Shown here piece after piece: positions 7,434-14,212 of a stretch of DNA of 23,058 bases. A program made the position numbers and the translations under genes. Positions within the stretch are counted from its first letter, which is position 1; the number at the start of each line of letters is the position of its first letter. This DNA is from an uncultured Campylobacter sp. GTDB taxonomy: Bacteria; Campylobacterota; Campylobacteria; Campylobacterales; Campylobacteraceae. The DNA is taken from the NCBI RefSeq assembly GCF_938045595.1, contig NZ_CALIBB010000111.1:1-23058 (forward strand), in the 5' to 3' direction. Under the pieces are notes generated by a model. That model worked only from the letters and a program-made list of their open reading frames with translations, made no database searches and was not told the origin of the DNA.

Positions 7434-8086
7434 TCTTTTCCTTTATTGCGCCTCGGCGCGCTTTTTAAATTTAGATTTCTCGCGCGGCTTAAATGCGCGT
7501 TTTTAAGCTCGGCTCCGTTTCGCCGCGCGGATTTTGCAGCCTTAAATTTGCCAGCCAAGCTTTAAATAGGCGGCAAAATTTTATCCGCCGCCTGCGACCG
7601 TGGACCGCGCATAAATTTTAAATTTAAAGCCTGAGCTTGCGGCGCACTCAAACAGCGCGTCGTTTGCTACCTACTATCACTCATCCGTCGTAGTTTTAAA
7701 ATTTAGCCGTTTGACAGGGGCGCTTAAATTTCAGCTCCGTAAAATTCCAAAGCCGGGCGTATTCCGCGGCATAAAATTTTAAAATTCTAAAAATCCCGAA
7801 GCGGCGAATTCCGCGCCAGATAAATTTTAAATTTACAGCGAAATTTTAAGCTAGCGCGTCCGCGTAAATTTAAAGTGCAGAACGGAATTTCATGCTGTAC
7901 ATTAAATTTAGCCGCGTCGCAAGATAAAATTTCGCGGTCGTTTTCTAAGCCTAGCTTTGCCTCACGCCGCAGCTGCAAATTAAAATTTTATCTCATCTAT
8001 GGCGGCGTGGGCGATGCGCTGAAATTTTACGTTTTAAATTTAGCGCAAAATCCTAGCCTTTTAAAATCCGTCTTAAGCAAACGGCC
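7434..8086. other. 653-base non-coding gap inside the nos cluster, extremely rich in RAATTY
   Basis: No gene is recognisable. Short open frames exist on both strands, but they lack a ribosome binding site and their translations are dominated by the AAATTT words. By eye I count about 21 RAATTY hexamers, about one per 31 bases. A random sequence of this composition would give about one in total. They sit between short GC-rich pieces such as GCGGCG. There is no clear terminator after nosL: the best candidate, near 8065-8085, has only a 4-bp CCGT/ACGG stem followed by ATTTT. Either nosY-nosL2 share a long transcript with upstream genes, or they have their own promoter here. Confidence 0.6.
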
Positions 8087-8767
8087 TTAATGCGCGTGCC
8101 CCGAATGCATATCGTGCGCAGTGCCGTTACTTTCGTGCATATCGTGCGGTGAGCTTTGAGGGTGCGCCGTGCTGCCTGCATCGCCGCCGCCCATATCATG
8201 CTTAGGTCCGCTCATGCGGTGCTCTGCGGAGTGAGGGTCTTGCATTCCACTCATTCCGCCCATGTCGCCGTGTCCGTGCATGCTTCCCATATTGCCGTGC
8301 GCATCGCGACCCATATCGCCCATTCCCATGCCGTGCGAGCCGCCGCCTGCTTTAAGCGCCGCGACTACTTGATCGAAGCTGAAGTCTTGCTTGCCCTCTT
8401 GCTTGTTTTTAAACGCGCCCCAGCCAAACGACATAGGGGTTTTAAAACCGCGATAAAAGTGCGCCGTGCGTGCGTCGATAAACTCGCCGTTGCCGCTAGC
8501 GTCGTTGATGTAAATTTTGGCGTCCTTCAGCCAACTAAGTTTGTCGTTGGTAACCATAAAATCCACTAAGCAGCCGATGTCGTCAAAGTAGTGGTTTTTG
8601 CCGTCCACGCGCACATCGACGCTGAAGCGGTTGTCGCTGATCGCCATCTGGCAGTGCTCGCACACGTCTCTGTCGTAATGGACGTTGCCGTAGTCTTTCT
8701 CGTCGCCGCAGCCTAAAAACGTAAGCGCCGCAAGTGCGCAAAGCATAATTTTAAACATTTTTGTCAT
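8087..8767 (-). CDS. nosL: NosL copper-binding lipoprotein with a Met/His-rich tail
   Basis: This is the copper chaperone of N2O reductase assembly. The 226-residue protein has a lipoprotein signal ending at LGC (C20), so it is probably anchored in a membrane facing the periplasm. The NosL core runs from about 28 to 140, with the metal motif C36-E-H-C39-Q-M41, the FDDIGCLVDF segment (61-70) and the family's TPMSFGWGAF stretch (110-119). Residues 142-226 are an added tail with 14 histidines and 12 methionines (for example HGMGMGDM, MHGHGDM, HDMHSGHAH), which suggests extra copper binding. It overlaps nosF by 17 bases. Typical NosL proteins end soon after the core, so the tail is unusual. Confidence 0.93.
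   Translation of the reverse strand: MTKMFKIMLCALAALTFLGCGDEKDYGNVHYDRDVCEHCQMAISDNRFSVDVRVDGKNHYFDDIGCLVDFMVTNDKLSWLKDAKIYINDASGNGEFIDARTAHFYRGFKTPMSFGWGAFKNKQEGKQDFSFDQVVAALKAGGGSHGMGMGDMGRDAHGNMGSMHGHGDMGGMSGMQDPHSAEHRMSGPKHDMGGGDAGSTAHPQSSPHDMHESNGTAHDMHSGHAH
8090..8344 (-). repeat. Met/His/Gly-rich tail-coding segment of nosL
   Basis: NosL residues 142-226 consist of irregular repeats of HGM, DMG, MHGHG and HDM. No fixed period is evident. The composition is that of periplasmic copper-binding tails. The antisense frame over this stretch is a mirror image rich in His and Ala and is not a gene. Confidence 0.75.
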
Positions 8768-9389
8768 CTACGATCCTCCCTAGATCCATTGAAATCATTC
8801 TTTTTACCAGCCCTCCCACTTCCTCGAGCCTATGCGAGATAAAGATCAAGCTCTTATCTTTTGCGTAGTTGTGCAAAAGCGTCTTAAAACGCTCGCGCGC
8901 GCTCGGATCGAGATTGGCGGTCGGCTCGTCGAAAATCATCGCCTTGCTAGCTCTGCCGAATGCTAGCGCAATTAAAAATTTCTGCTTCATACCGCCGGAT
9001 AGCTTATGAAAGGGTTTGTTTAAATTTGAACCCAGATCAAGCTCCATTTCACCGCAAAATTTTACTATATCCGCTCTGCTTGCGTCCGCCGTGCGCTCGG
9101 CGAAGTAGATGAGCTCATTTAGGCTCAGCTTAAGCGGCGGCGGGGTTTGTGGCACGAAGCTGATACCGCGTAGAGCGCGGCTACGCTGCTTAAATGAATC
9201 AAATCCGTCGATAGCGACGCTGCCGCTTGTGGGTATGTATTCGCCTAAAATCGTCCGCATCAGCGAGCTTTTGCCCGCTCCGTTTTGCCCGACGAAAAGC
9301 ACTTGCTCGCCATCATCGATATTTAGATTGATATCTTTTAAAACGAATTGATCTGCGAATTTCTTGCTTACGTTTTTAATCTCTATCAT
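8751..9389 (-). CDS. nosF: NosF, ATPase of the NosDFY transporter
   Basis: This 212-residue ABC ATPase has Walker A GQNGAGKSS (34-42), signature LSGGMKQK (130-137), Walker B AMIFDEP (150-156) and a switch histidine in FISHR near 187. It powers NosY and is required for CuZ assembly in N2O reductase. It is shorter than many NosF proteins (about 300 residues) because no long C-terminal part follows the nucleotide-binding domain. It starts 8 bases after nosH with a good TAAGGAAG site, and its end overlaps nosL. Confidence 0.92.
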   Translation of the reverse strand: MIEIKNVSKKFADQFVLKDINLNIDDGEQVLFVGQNGAGKSSLMRTILGEYIPTSGSVAIDGFDSFKQRSRALRGISFVPQTPPPLKLSLNELIYFAERTADASRADIVKFCGEMELDLGSNLNKPFHKLSGGMKQKFLIALAFGRASKAMIFDEPTANLDPSARERFKTLLHNYAKDKSLIFISHRLEEVGGLVKRMISMDLGRIVDDKNV

Positions 9390-9397
9390 AGGCTTCC

Positions 9398-10300
9398 TTA
9401 GATCATATCTTTTAGCTTATTGCCGATACCGAGTGCGTCTTGGTGACACACGTCGATACAGCGTCCGCATAGCGTGCAGTCGATCCCTTTTAGCATAAAT
9501 TTGCTCTTATCGCCCAGGTTTTCGGATGCCTTTTTTTTGGTAATATCCAGTACGTGCGAGACGAAGCAGACGTCTTGGCAAACGCCGCAGTGATCGCACC
9601 TACTCTTATCCCAAGTAATCTTGCTAAGGCTTGCTTTCGCCGCAAGCGAATAGGTGCTGCCTAGCGGGCATAGGTGCGTGCACCACACCCGCCTGCTAAA
9701 AAATACTTCGAGCAAAAACACAAAAACGATCCAAAGCCCCGCCAGCGAAAAGCCGTAGATGATGAAGCGCGATAAAATTCCAACTACGTTAAAAATTTCA
9801 AAAACGAGCAGGTCTGTAATAGCACTTAGCAGCAAAAATACCGCCCAGATCGCATATCGCATACCGCGAGGCAGGGTGCGCTCCTTGATGACGTGCTTGG
9901 CAATTAGCGTATTATGCAGCTTCTCGCCGATCTCGCTAAGCGCTCCGTAAGGACAGATCCACGAGCAAAAAGCCTTACCGCCCGCGATGAAGTAAAACAG
10001 CAATATGGTGCCCGAGCCGATGAGCAAATTTATCGGCAGATCCTTATGTGCGGCGATCACCTCAAGGGTGGCAAAGGGATCGGCTAGGTGAAAGCCAAGT
10101 ATCCGCGAGCCGCTGATGTCGCCTTCTAAAATTTGAATATCGGCGCGAAAGGAAAGCACGAAAAGCAGATGCACCAAAAATACCGTGGCGTAGCGCAGCG
10201 CCCGAATGCTGGGGCGCAGTTTGCCGCTTTTATTTTTAAGCGCGAAGGTCGAGAAAAAGCTCGTATTTTTGATCGTGCATCGCGAATTATATTTATCCAA
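9398..10300 (-). CDS. nosH: NosH, NapH-like membrane ferredoxin
   Basis: This 300-residue protein has about four membrane segments (near 35-52, 90-108, 148-170 and 180-200). It carries two CxxxCP motifs (C112-C116 and C207-C211) facing one side of the membrane, and two C-terminal [4Fe-4S] sites (C235/238/241/245 and C275/278/281/285). It belongs to the NapH/NosR-C-terminal family. With NosG it is thought to oxidise menaquinol and supply electrons to N2O reduction. The start codon is TTG, preceded by AAAGAG. It begins 3 bases after the nosC2 stop. Confidence 0.92.
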   Translation of the reverse strand: MDKYNSRCTIKNTSFFSTFALKNKSGKLRPSIRALRYATVFLVHLLFVLSFRADIQILEGDISGSRILGFHLADPFATLEVIAAHKDLPINLLIGSGTILLFYFIAGGKAFCSWICPYGALSEIGEKLHNTLIAKHVIKERTLPRGMRYAIWAVFLLLSAITDLLVFEIFNVVGILSRFIIYGFSLAGLWIVFVFLLEVFFSRRVWCTHLCPLGSTYSLAAKASLSKITWDKSRCDHCGVCQDVCFVSHVLDITKKKASENLGDKSKFMLKGIDCTLCGRCIDVCHQDALGIGNKLKDMI

Positions 10301-10303
10301 GAC

Positions 10304-10750
10304 TTACTCTTTAAATTTTGAAATTTCATCCGCGAGCTTATCTAGGCTCTCGTCGCTTACGTTGGTTAAAAGCCCGCTCATTAGGCTATTTTTGATCTTA
10401 CCCGCCTTGTAATCTTTAAGGCTTGCTAAAATTTGATCCTTACTCTTGCCGCCGATCGGCGGAGCGATCTTGCCGCGTCCGTCATCGCCGTGGCAGGGCG
10501 CGCAGCTTACCAGATAGGAGCTACTAACCTTAAAATCGCGCTCTTTGACGCTCTGCTGCAAAATTTTAATATTTTTCACATCCTTATCGTCGATGAGATC
10601 GACGCTTTTGCTCTGCGGTGCGGGCTTTGCTTGCGCTTGCGGCTTGACTTCCTGCTGCGGCGCGCTAGAATCGTCCGAACTAGCCATAAAGATCATCAGC
10701 GCGATCAGTGCTACACCCAAAATCAAAGCTAAAATTTTGCCCGGTTTCAT
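10304..10750 (-). CDS. nosC2: NosC2, monohaem c-type cytochrome
   Basis: This 148-residue protein has an N-terminal hydrophobic anchor (6-22), a Gln/Pro/Ala-rich linker (31-48) and one class I cytochrome c domain with CAPCH (C83, C86, H87). M124 is the likely axial ligand. It lies in the Wolinella-type order nosG-nosC1-nosC2-nosH and is a candidate periplasmic electron carrier between NosG/NosH and the haem domain of NosZ. The ATG overlaps the nosC1 stop in an ATGA, and an AGGAG site precedes it. Confidence 0.9.
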   Translation of the reverse strand: MKPGKILALILGVALIALMIFMASSDDSSAPQQEVKPQAQAKPAPQSKSVDLIDDKDVKNIKILQQSVKERDFKVSSSYLVSCAPCHGDDGRGKIAPPIGGKSKDQILASLKDYKAGKIKNSLMSGLLTNVSDESLDKLADEISKFKE

Positions 10751-11394
10751 TTCTGCTCCTTAAATTGTTTGTTGAACTCGTAAATTTCTTTCGCCATCGT
10801 CTCTATCTGCTGCTCGCTCATGCCGTTTACGAGCTGCACCATAAGAGGATTAGGCTTTTCTTTGAATTTATACTTTTTAATCATATCCACGATCTGCGCG
10901 TCGGTTTTATCCAGAAGCGACGGACCTATGATGCCGTTGGCGTAGTCGTCGTGGCACGCCGAGCAGCGCAGGATAAAATCATGCCCAAGGCGCTTTTTCA
11001 TCAGATCGAAATTTAGCTTTTCGTATTGGTTTTTGATGCTCGAATACGCCACGATATTTTTAGTCGTCTCGTTCACGTCGCCGTTTAGATTAAAATTTAC
11101 TTTTCGCTCGCCGTAAAAATCGTAGCTTACGAACTTATCGTCCTTCTTGGGCGCTTCGCCGCTTTTAACGCTGATGCGAGGCTTTGCAGTATGATTTTGT
11201 TCCGCGCTCTGCGATGCGGAATTTGAACTCGCGGAATTCTGATCCGCAGAATTTTGCCCTGCGGGGCCTTGCGAAACGGAATTCTGCCCTGCGGAATTTG
11301 CAGCGGCGGAGCTTGAATCACCGTCATCTCCGCAGCCGCATAACAAAAGCGCCGCAGCTAGCGAGCAGAGGTAGAATTTAATGGAGTTTTTCAT
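10747..11394 (-). CDS. nosC1: NosC1, monohaem c-type cytochrome lipoprotein
   Basis: This 215-residue protein has a lipoprotein signal with lipobox L-C-G-C21, then a linker of pentapeptide repeats (33-67). The cytochrome c domain has CSACH (C144, C147, H148) and several candidate axial methionines (M185, M192, M200). It probably acts as a membrane-tethered periplasmic electron carrier to NosZ. It overlaps both neighbours by 4 bases (ATGA), so it is co-translated with nosG and nosC2. The linker is an expanded 15-bp repeat that may vary in length between strains. Confidence 0.9.
   Translation of the reverse strand: MKNSIKFYLCSLAAALLLCGCGDDGDSSSAAANSAGQNSVSQGPAGQNSADQNSASSNSASQSAEQNHTAKPRISVKSGEAPKKDDKFVSYDFYGERKVNFNLNGDVNETTKNIVAYSSIKNQYEKLNFDLMKKRLGHDFILRCSACHDDYANGIIGPSLLDKTDAQIVDMIKKYKFKEKPNPLMVQLVNGMSEQQIETMAKEIYEFNKQFKEQK
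11194..11298 (-). repeat. Seven 15-bp tandem repeats in nosC1
   Basis: NosC1 residues 33-67 read as seven pentapeptides: NSAGQ, NSVSQ, GPAGQ, NSADQ, NSASS, NSASQ and SAEQN. Read on the plus strand the DNA repeats are variants of GCGGAATTT (for example GCGGAATTT, GCGGAATTC, GCAGAATTT, ACGGAATTC). They form a flexible linker after the lipid anchor. Confidence 0.85.
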
Positions 11395-12194
11395 TGTTTT
11401 CCTTCATAGATTGATTTGTAATCCGCCCGCGGGATTATCTCGATGATACGCGCCGGGCAGAGCTCTGCGCACGCGCCACAGCCGACGCAAGCGCTACGGA
11501 TCTGCGGGGCGAAATGTTCATTCGCCTTTATCATCGCAATAGCTTCAAGCGGCTGCGGGTAAGGGCACAGCGACGCGCACAGATCGCAGGGCTTGCCCTC
11601 TTTCGCCGCTAGCGCTGAGTTTAGCTCGCGCTCTTGCTCGGTCTTGGCGGGCTTTAGGCGCAGATCGCTAGATTTTAAAACCTGTCCGCGATACGCCAAA
11701 CAGGCGTCTAAATTTTCGATCACGGCGATACCCATTTTGACCTTTTTAGGCTCGTTCGTCTCGTGGCTGAGCGCGCCGCTTGGACAGGCGAGCACGCAAG
11801 GAAGCGCGCCGCAAAGATAACAGCCTCGCTCTTTGGCGTCGATGACGGGCGTGCCGATGTCAAAAATATGCGTAATATCGAGCAGATAGATGCTGTGATA
11901 GGGGCAGACTTGCACGCATTGACCGCACTTGATACAGCTAGAGCGGAAGCCTCGTTCCGCTAGCGCTCCGGGTGGGCGCAGATATAAAGAGGCGGAATCC
12001 CCGCTAGAATTTTGTTTTATAGAATTCGGCGCGGAATTTTGTCCTGCAGAATTTACGAAATTTTGCTCGTTTAAATTTTGCGCTTCACTGCCCGCGGAAT
12101 TGGTAGAATTTCCATCCGCAAATAAGTTCGCTGCCCCGAGTGTCCCGAGCGCTCCGCCGAGTAGTTTTATCGCTTCGCGTCTATTCTTTATCAT
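11391..12194 (-). CDS. nosG: NosG, NapG-like periplasmic ferredoxin with four [4Fe-4S] sites
   Basis: This 267-residue protein starts with a twin-arginine-type signal (NRREAIKLLGG). Four cysteine groups follow: C87/90/93/97, C125/128/133/137, C165 with C203/206/210, and C236/239/242/246. This is the NapG/NosG pattern. It is expected to sit on the periplasmic side and work with NosH as a quinol dehydrogenase for N2O respiration. Residues 28-68 are an Asn/Ser/Gln/Ala-rich insert between the signal and the first cluster. Overlaps of 4 bases (ATGA) on both sides couple it to nosD and nosC1. Confidence 0.92.
   Translation of the reverse strand: MIKNRREAIKLLGGALGTLGAANLFADGNSTNSAGSEAQNLNEQNFVNSAGQNSAPNSIKQNSSGDSASLYLRPPGALAERGFRSSCIKCGQCVQVCPYHSIYLLDITHIFDIGTPVIDAKERGCYLCGALPCVLACPSGALSHETNEPKKVKMGIAVIENLDACLAYRGQVLKSSDLRLKPAKTEQERELNSALAAKEGKPCDLCASLCPYPQPLEAIAMIKANEHFAPQIRSACVGCGACAELCPARIIEIIPRADYKSIYEGKQ
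11991..12113 (-). repeat. Low-complexity Asn/Ser insert of nosG
   Basis: NosG residues 28-68 include NSTNSAG, AQNLNEQN, VNSAGQNSAPNS and KQNSSGDSA. The DNA carries about seven RAATTY hexamers in 123 bases, many within GCGGAATTTT-like words. It resembles the nosC1 repeat but is less regular. Confidence 0.7.
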
Positions 12195-13396
12195 TGCCTC
12201 ATCCTAGGTTTTGGATCTTTTAGCAGTAGCTCAGGCTCTGAAAACGGAGCGAGCTTGGAAATGAAATTTAAAAGCGCGATCCCGCTGGAGCCGTAAAAAA
12301 ACCGCACACTCGGTTTATGCGCCCAAAGCCTATCGGCATAAGCATATGAGCTGTAGCTAACGTCGCCGTAACCGTCGCCGTCGCGGTCAAATCCGTCGTA
12401 ATCGTCGAAGTAGTTGCCACTCCATTCGTTTTGCAAGAGCTTGGATTGGGGCGTATCGTTTAGCACAATCTCCATATTGCCTTTAAATTTATTGTTTTTA
12501 AATACGCTTTTTAGCTGCGTGGCGTGGAATTGCACGCCGATGCTGTTGTATTCGATATCGTTGTTTTCAAAAACGTTAAGTGAGCCCGGCTGATAGGGGG
12601 ATTGATCCAGATAAAATCCGCGGGCGTTGTAGATGACTTTATTGTCGGTGATCGTAAAATTTGAGCTATCCTTCATACCTATGCCTACGCCGTAAGCGCC
12701 GTCTGCGTTGCGCACGATGTTACGTCTGGCGATATTATCGCTTGAAAACATAAAAAATAATCCCACGCTATTGCCGTCGTAGTAGTTATCCTCCACGACG
12801 TTATGCCCGGAGTTCATAAAGTGCAGCGAATAGCGACAGCTGTGGCCTTTATTGCCTGCGACGAGATTGCCATTAGAGAAGTAAAAAACGGTGTCGCGGA
12901 CGTTATGGACGTCGTTATTTAAAATTTTATTGGCATTGGAATACCAAAGCTTGATGCCGTCGCCTTTAAAACTCGTGCGGTAGGTATTGCTTGAAATTTC
13001 GTTGCCCTCGATCGTTACGTCGTTTGCCTTGCTTAGCACGACGCCGTAGAGCACGTCTTTGATGAGATTATTTTTTATGATTACGCTGTTTACGTCGCTT
13101 ACGTTGATCCCTGCATCCTCGCTAAGATGTTCGAAGCCTCCGTTTTGAATTGTTAAATTCTTGATTGTAACATGCGGAGAGCGGACGCGGATGACCGTTC
13201 CGTTGCGATCGCCTATGATCACGGCGGAGCGGTCTAGTCCGTCGATAGTAAGGGGTTTATCGATTAAAATATTGCCGTGATACTCGCCCGCGGCTAGTTC
13301 TATAATATCGCCCGCTTTTGCGCTATCGATCGCGTCTTGAAGCTCGCCCGCGCCTAAGCTTAGCGCGAGCGAGAATGCTAGAAGCAAAAGCCTCAT
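12191..13396 (-). CDS. nosD: NosD, periplasmic beta-helix protein for CuZ maturation
   Basis: This 401-residue protein has a Sec signal peptide (1-17). Repeated beta-helix rungs follow from about residue 40 to 330, seen as recurring N-x-(I/V)-x-x-N patterns such as VIIKNNLIKDV, VTIEGNEISSN, FTITDNKVIYN and LNVFENNDIEYN. This is the carbohydrate-binding/sugar-hydrolase (CASH) right-handed beta-helix of NosD. It acts with NosF and NosY in building the copper-sulphide centre of N2O reductase. Lengths match the family. It overlaps nosB and nosG by 4 bases each. Confidence 0.93.
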   Translation of the reverse strand: MRLLLLAFSLALSLGAGELQDAIDSAKAGDIIELAAGEYHGNILIDKPLTIDGLDRSAVIIGDRNGTVIRVRSPHVTIKNLTIQNGGFEHLSEDAGINVSDVNSVIIKNNLIKDVLYGVVLSKANDVTIEGNEISSNTYRTSFKGDGIKLWYSNANKILNNDVHNVRDTVFYFSNGNLVAGNKGHSCRYSLHFMNSGHNVVEDNYYDGNSVGLFFMFSSDNIARRNIVRNADGAYGVGIGMKDSSNFTITDNKVIYNARGFYLDQSPYQPGSLNVFENNDIEYNSIGVQFHATQLKSVFKNNKFKGNMEIVLNDTPQSKLLQNEWSGNYFDDYDGFDRDGDGYGDVSYSSYAYADRLWAHKPSVRFFYGSSGIALLNFISKLAPFSEPELLLKDPKPRMRQ

Positions 13397-14169
13397 CTAT
13401 GTTCTCGTAGAAATTTTTTCTTAGAAAATAGCGCCAGCGCCGATAGTAGCGATAGAGCTAACATCAACCAAAAGCCAAGAGCCGGATATGAATGGGTAGT
13501 AAAATGCGCTACGCTGCCGTCGCCAAATGCTGTAGGCATAAAAGGCTTTATTTTAAACGCGCCCCAGTCTTGCAGGTTATGCCCGAACCAATACAGCCAA
13601 CCCACGTAGCAGCCGATGAAGATAAGCGGCGCAATGATCGGCAGGATCATAAGCAGAGTCTGCCCCTTGCCATCATAGTACAAAAACGCAAGCATGCCGA
13701 TCGTAGCGATTATGAGATAATACGGCGATAGCGAGTGCTCGAGCGTGCCGCCGCGCCAGACGGGATACATTCCGATATAGTGGTTTAGGGTATTCATCTC
13801 GCCGACATCGCCGCTAAAGCCGTCAACGTGGACGTAGAGCGGAATTCCATCGGGGAAGGCCTCCTTCGGATAGTTTGGCGCTTCGAGCGAAATTTTCCAC
13901 ACTGGTATGCTAGGGACCCCCACTTCAAATTTATGCTCCAGCATCGCGCCTAGATCATTTTTAACATCACTAGGAATTAGGTGATTTTTATACGATGCTT
14001 TTGTATAAAAATTCCATATCGGTGCGGAGTATGCGGGCAGCTGCGAGACGCTGCTAACCTGCCCCGATACGATTTTGCCTTGGACTTTGAAAAATCCGAG
14101 CGTAGGGATGGTAAAAGCGACCGTCATAATAAGCAGCGCTAAAATCGCGTAAATTTTATATTTTGGCAT
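13393..14169 (-). CDS. nosB: NosB, polytopic membrane protein of clade II nos clusters
   Basis: The position directly after nosZ and before nosD matches nosB of Wolinella succinogenes, whose exact role is unknown. I place the start at MPKYKIYA because AAGGAG lies 5 bases before that ATG. A longer in-frame start 22 codons upstream would translate the intergenic hairpin. The 258-residue product has an N-terminal membrane segment (about 4-22), a large periplasmic-type domain to about residue 140, then three more segments, ending in a basic tail (KKKFLREHR). Possible roles are electron transfer or NosZ assembly. The family assignment rests on context and general topology. Confidence 0.82.
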   Translation of the reverse strand: MPKYKIYAILALLIMTVAFTIPTLGFFKVQGKIVSGQVSSVSQLPAYSAPIWNFYTKASYKNHLIPSDVKNDLGAMLEHKFEVGVPSIPVWKISLEAPNYPKEAFPDGIPLYVHVDGFSGDVGEMNTLNHYIGMYPVWRGGTLEHSLSPYYLIIATIGMLAFLYYDGKGQTLLMILPIIAPLIFIGCYVGWLYWFGHNLQDWGAFKIKPFMPTAFGDGSVAHFTTHSYPALGFWLMLALSLLSALALFSKKKFLREHR

Positions 14170-14185
14170 TTCATCTCCTTTAAAT

Positions 14186-14205
14186 TCTCCCCCTTGCGGG
14201 GGAGA
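14186..14205 (-). promoter_or_regulatory. Stem-loop between nosZ and nosB
   Basis: A perfect 8-bp stem (TCTCCCCC/GGGGGAGA) with a 4-base loop lies between the nosZ stop (14213) and the nosB ribosome binding site (14175-14180). On the minus strand AATTTAAAGGAG follows it, so it is not a classic terminator. It could stabilise the nosZ 3' end or attenuate downstream expression, giving more NosZ than accessory proteins. Confidence 0.5.
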
Positions 14206-14212
14206 GTGGGGG

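Noticed and set aside
7875..8090. Plus-strand 71-codon open frame in the nos gap
   Set aside because: It has no ribosome binding site, its composition follows the AAATTT words, and no family is recognisable.
8156..8569. 137-codon plus-strand open frame rich in His and Ala
   Set aside because: It is the antisense of the Met/His-rich nosL tail. The sense frame has the NosL motifs, a lipobox and operon context.
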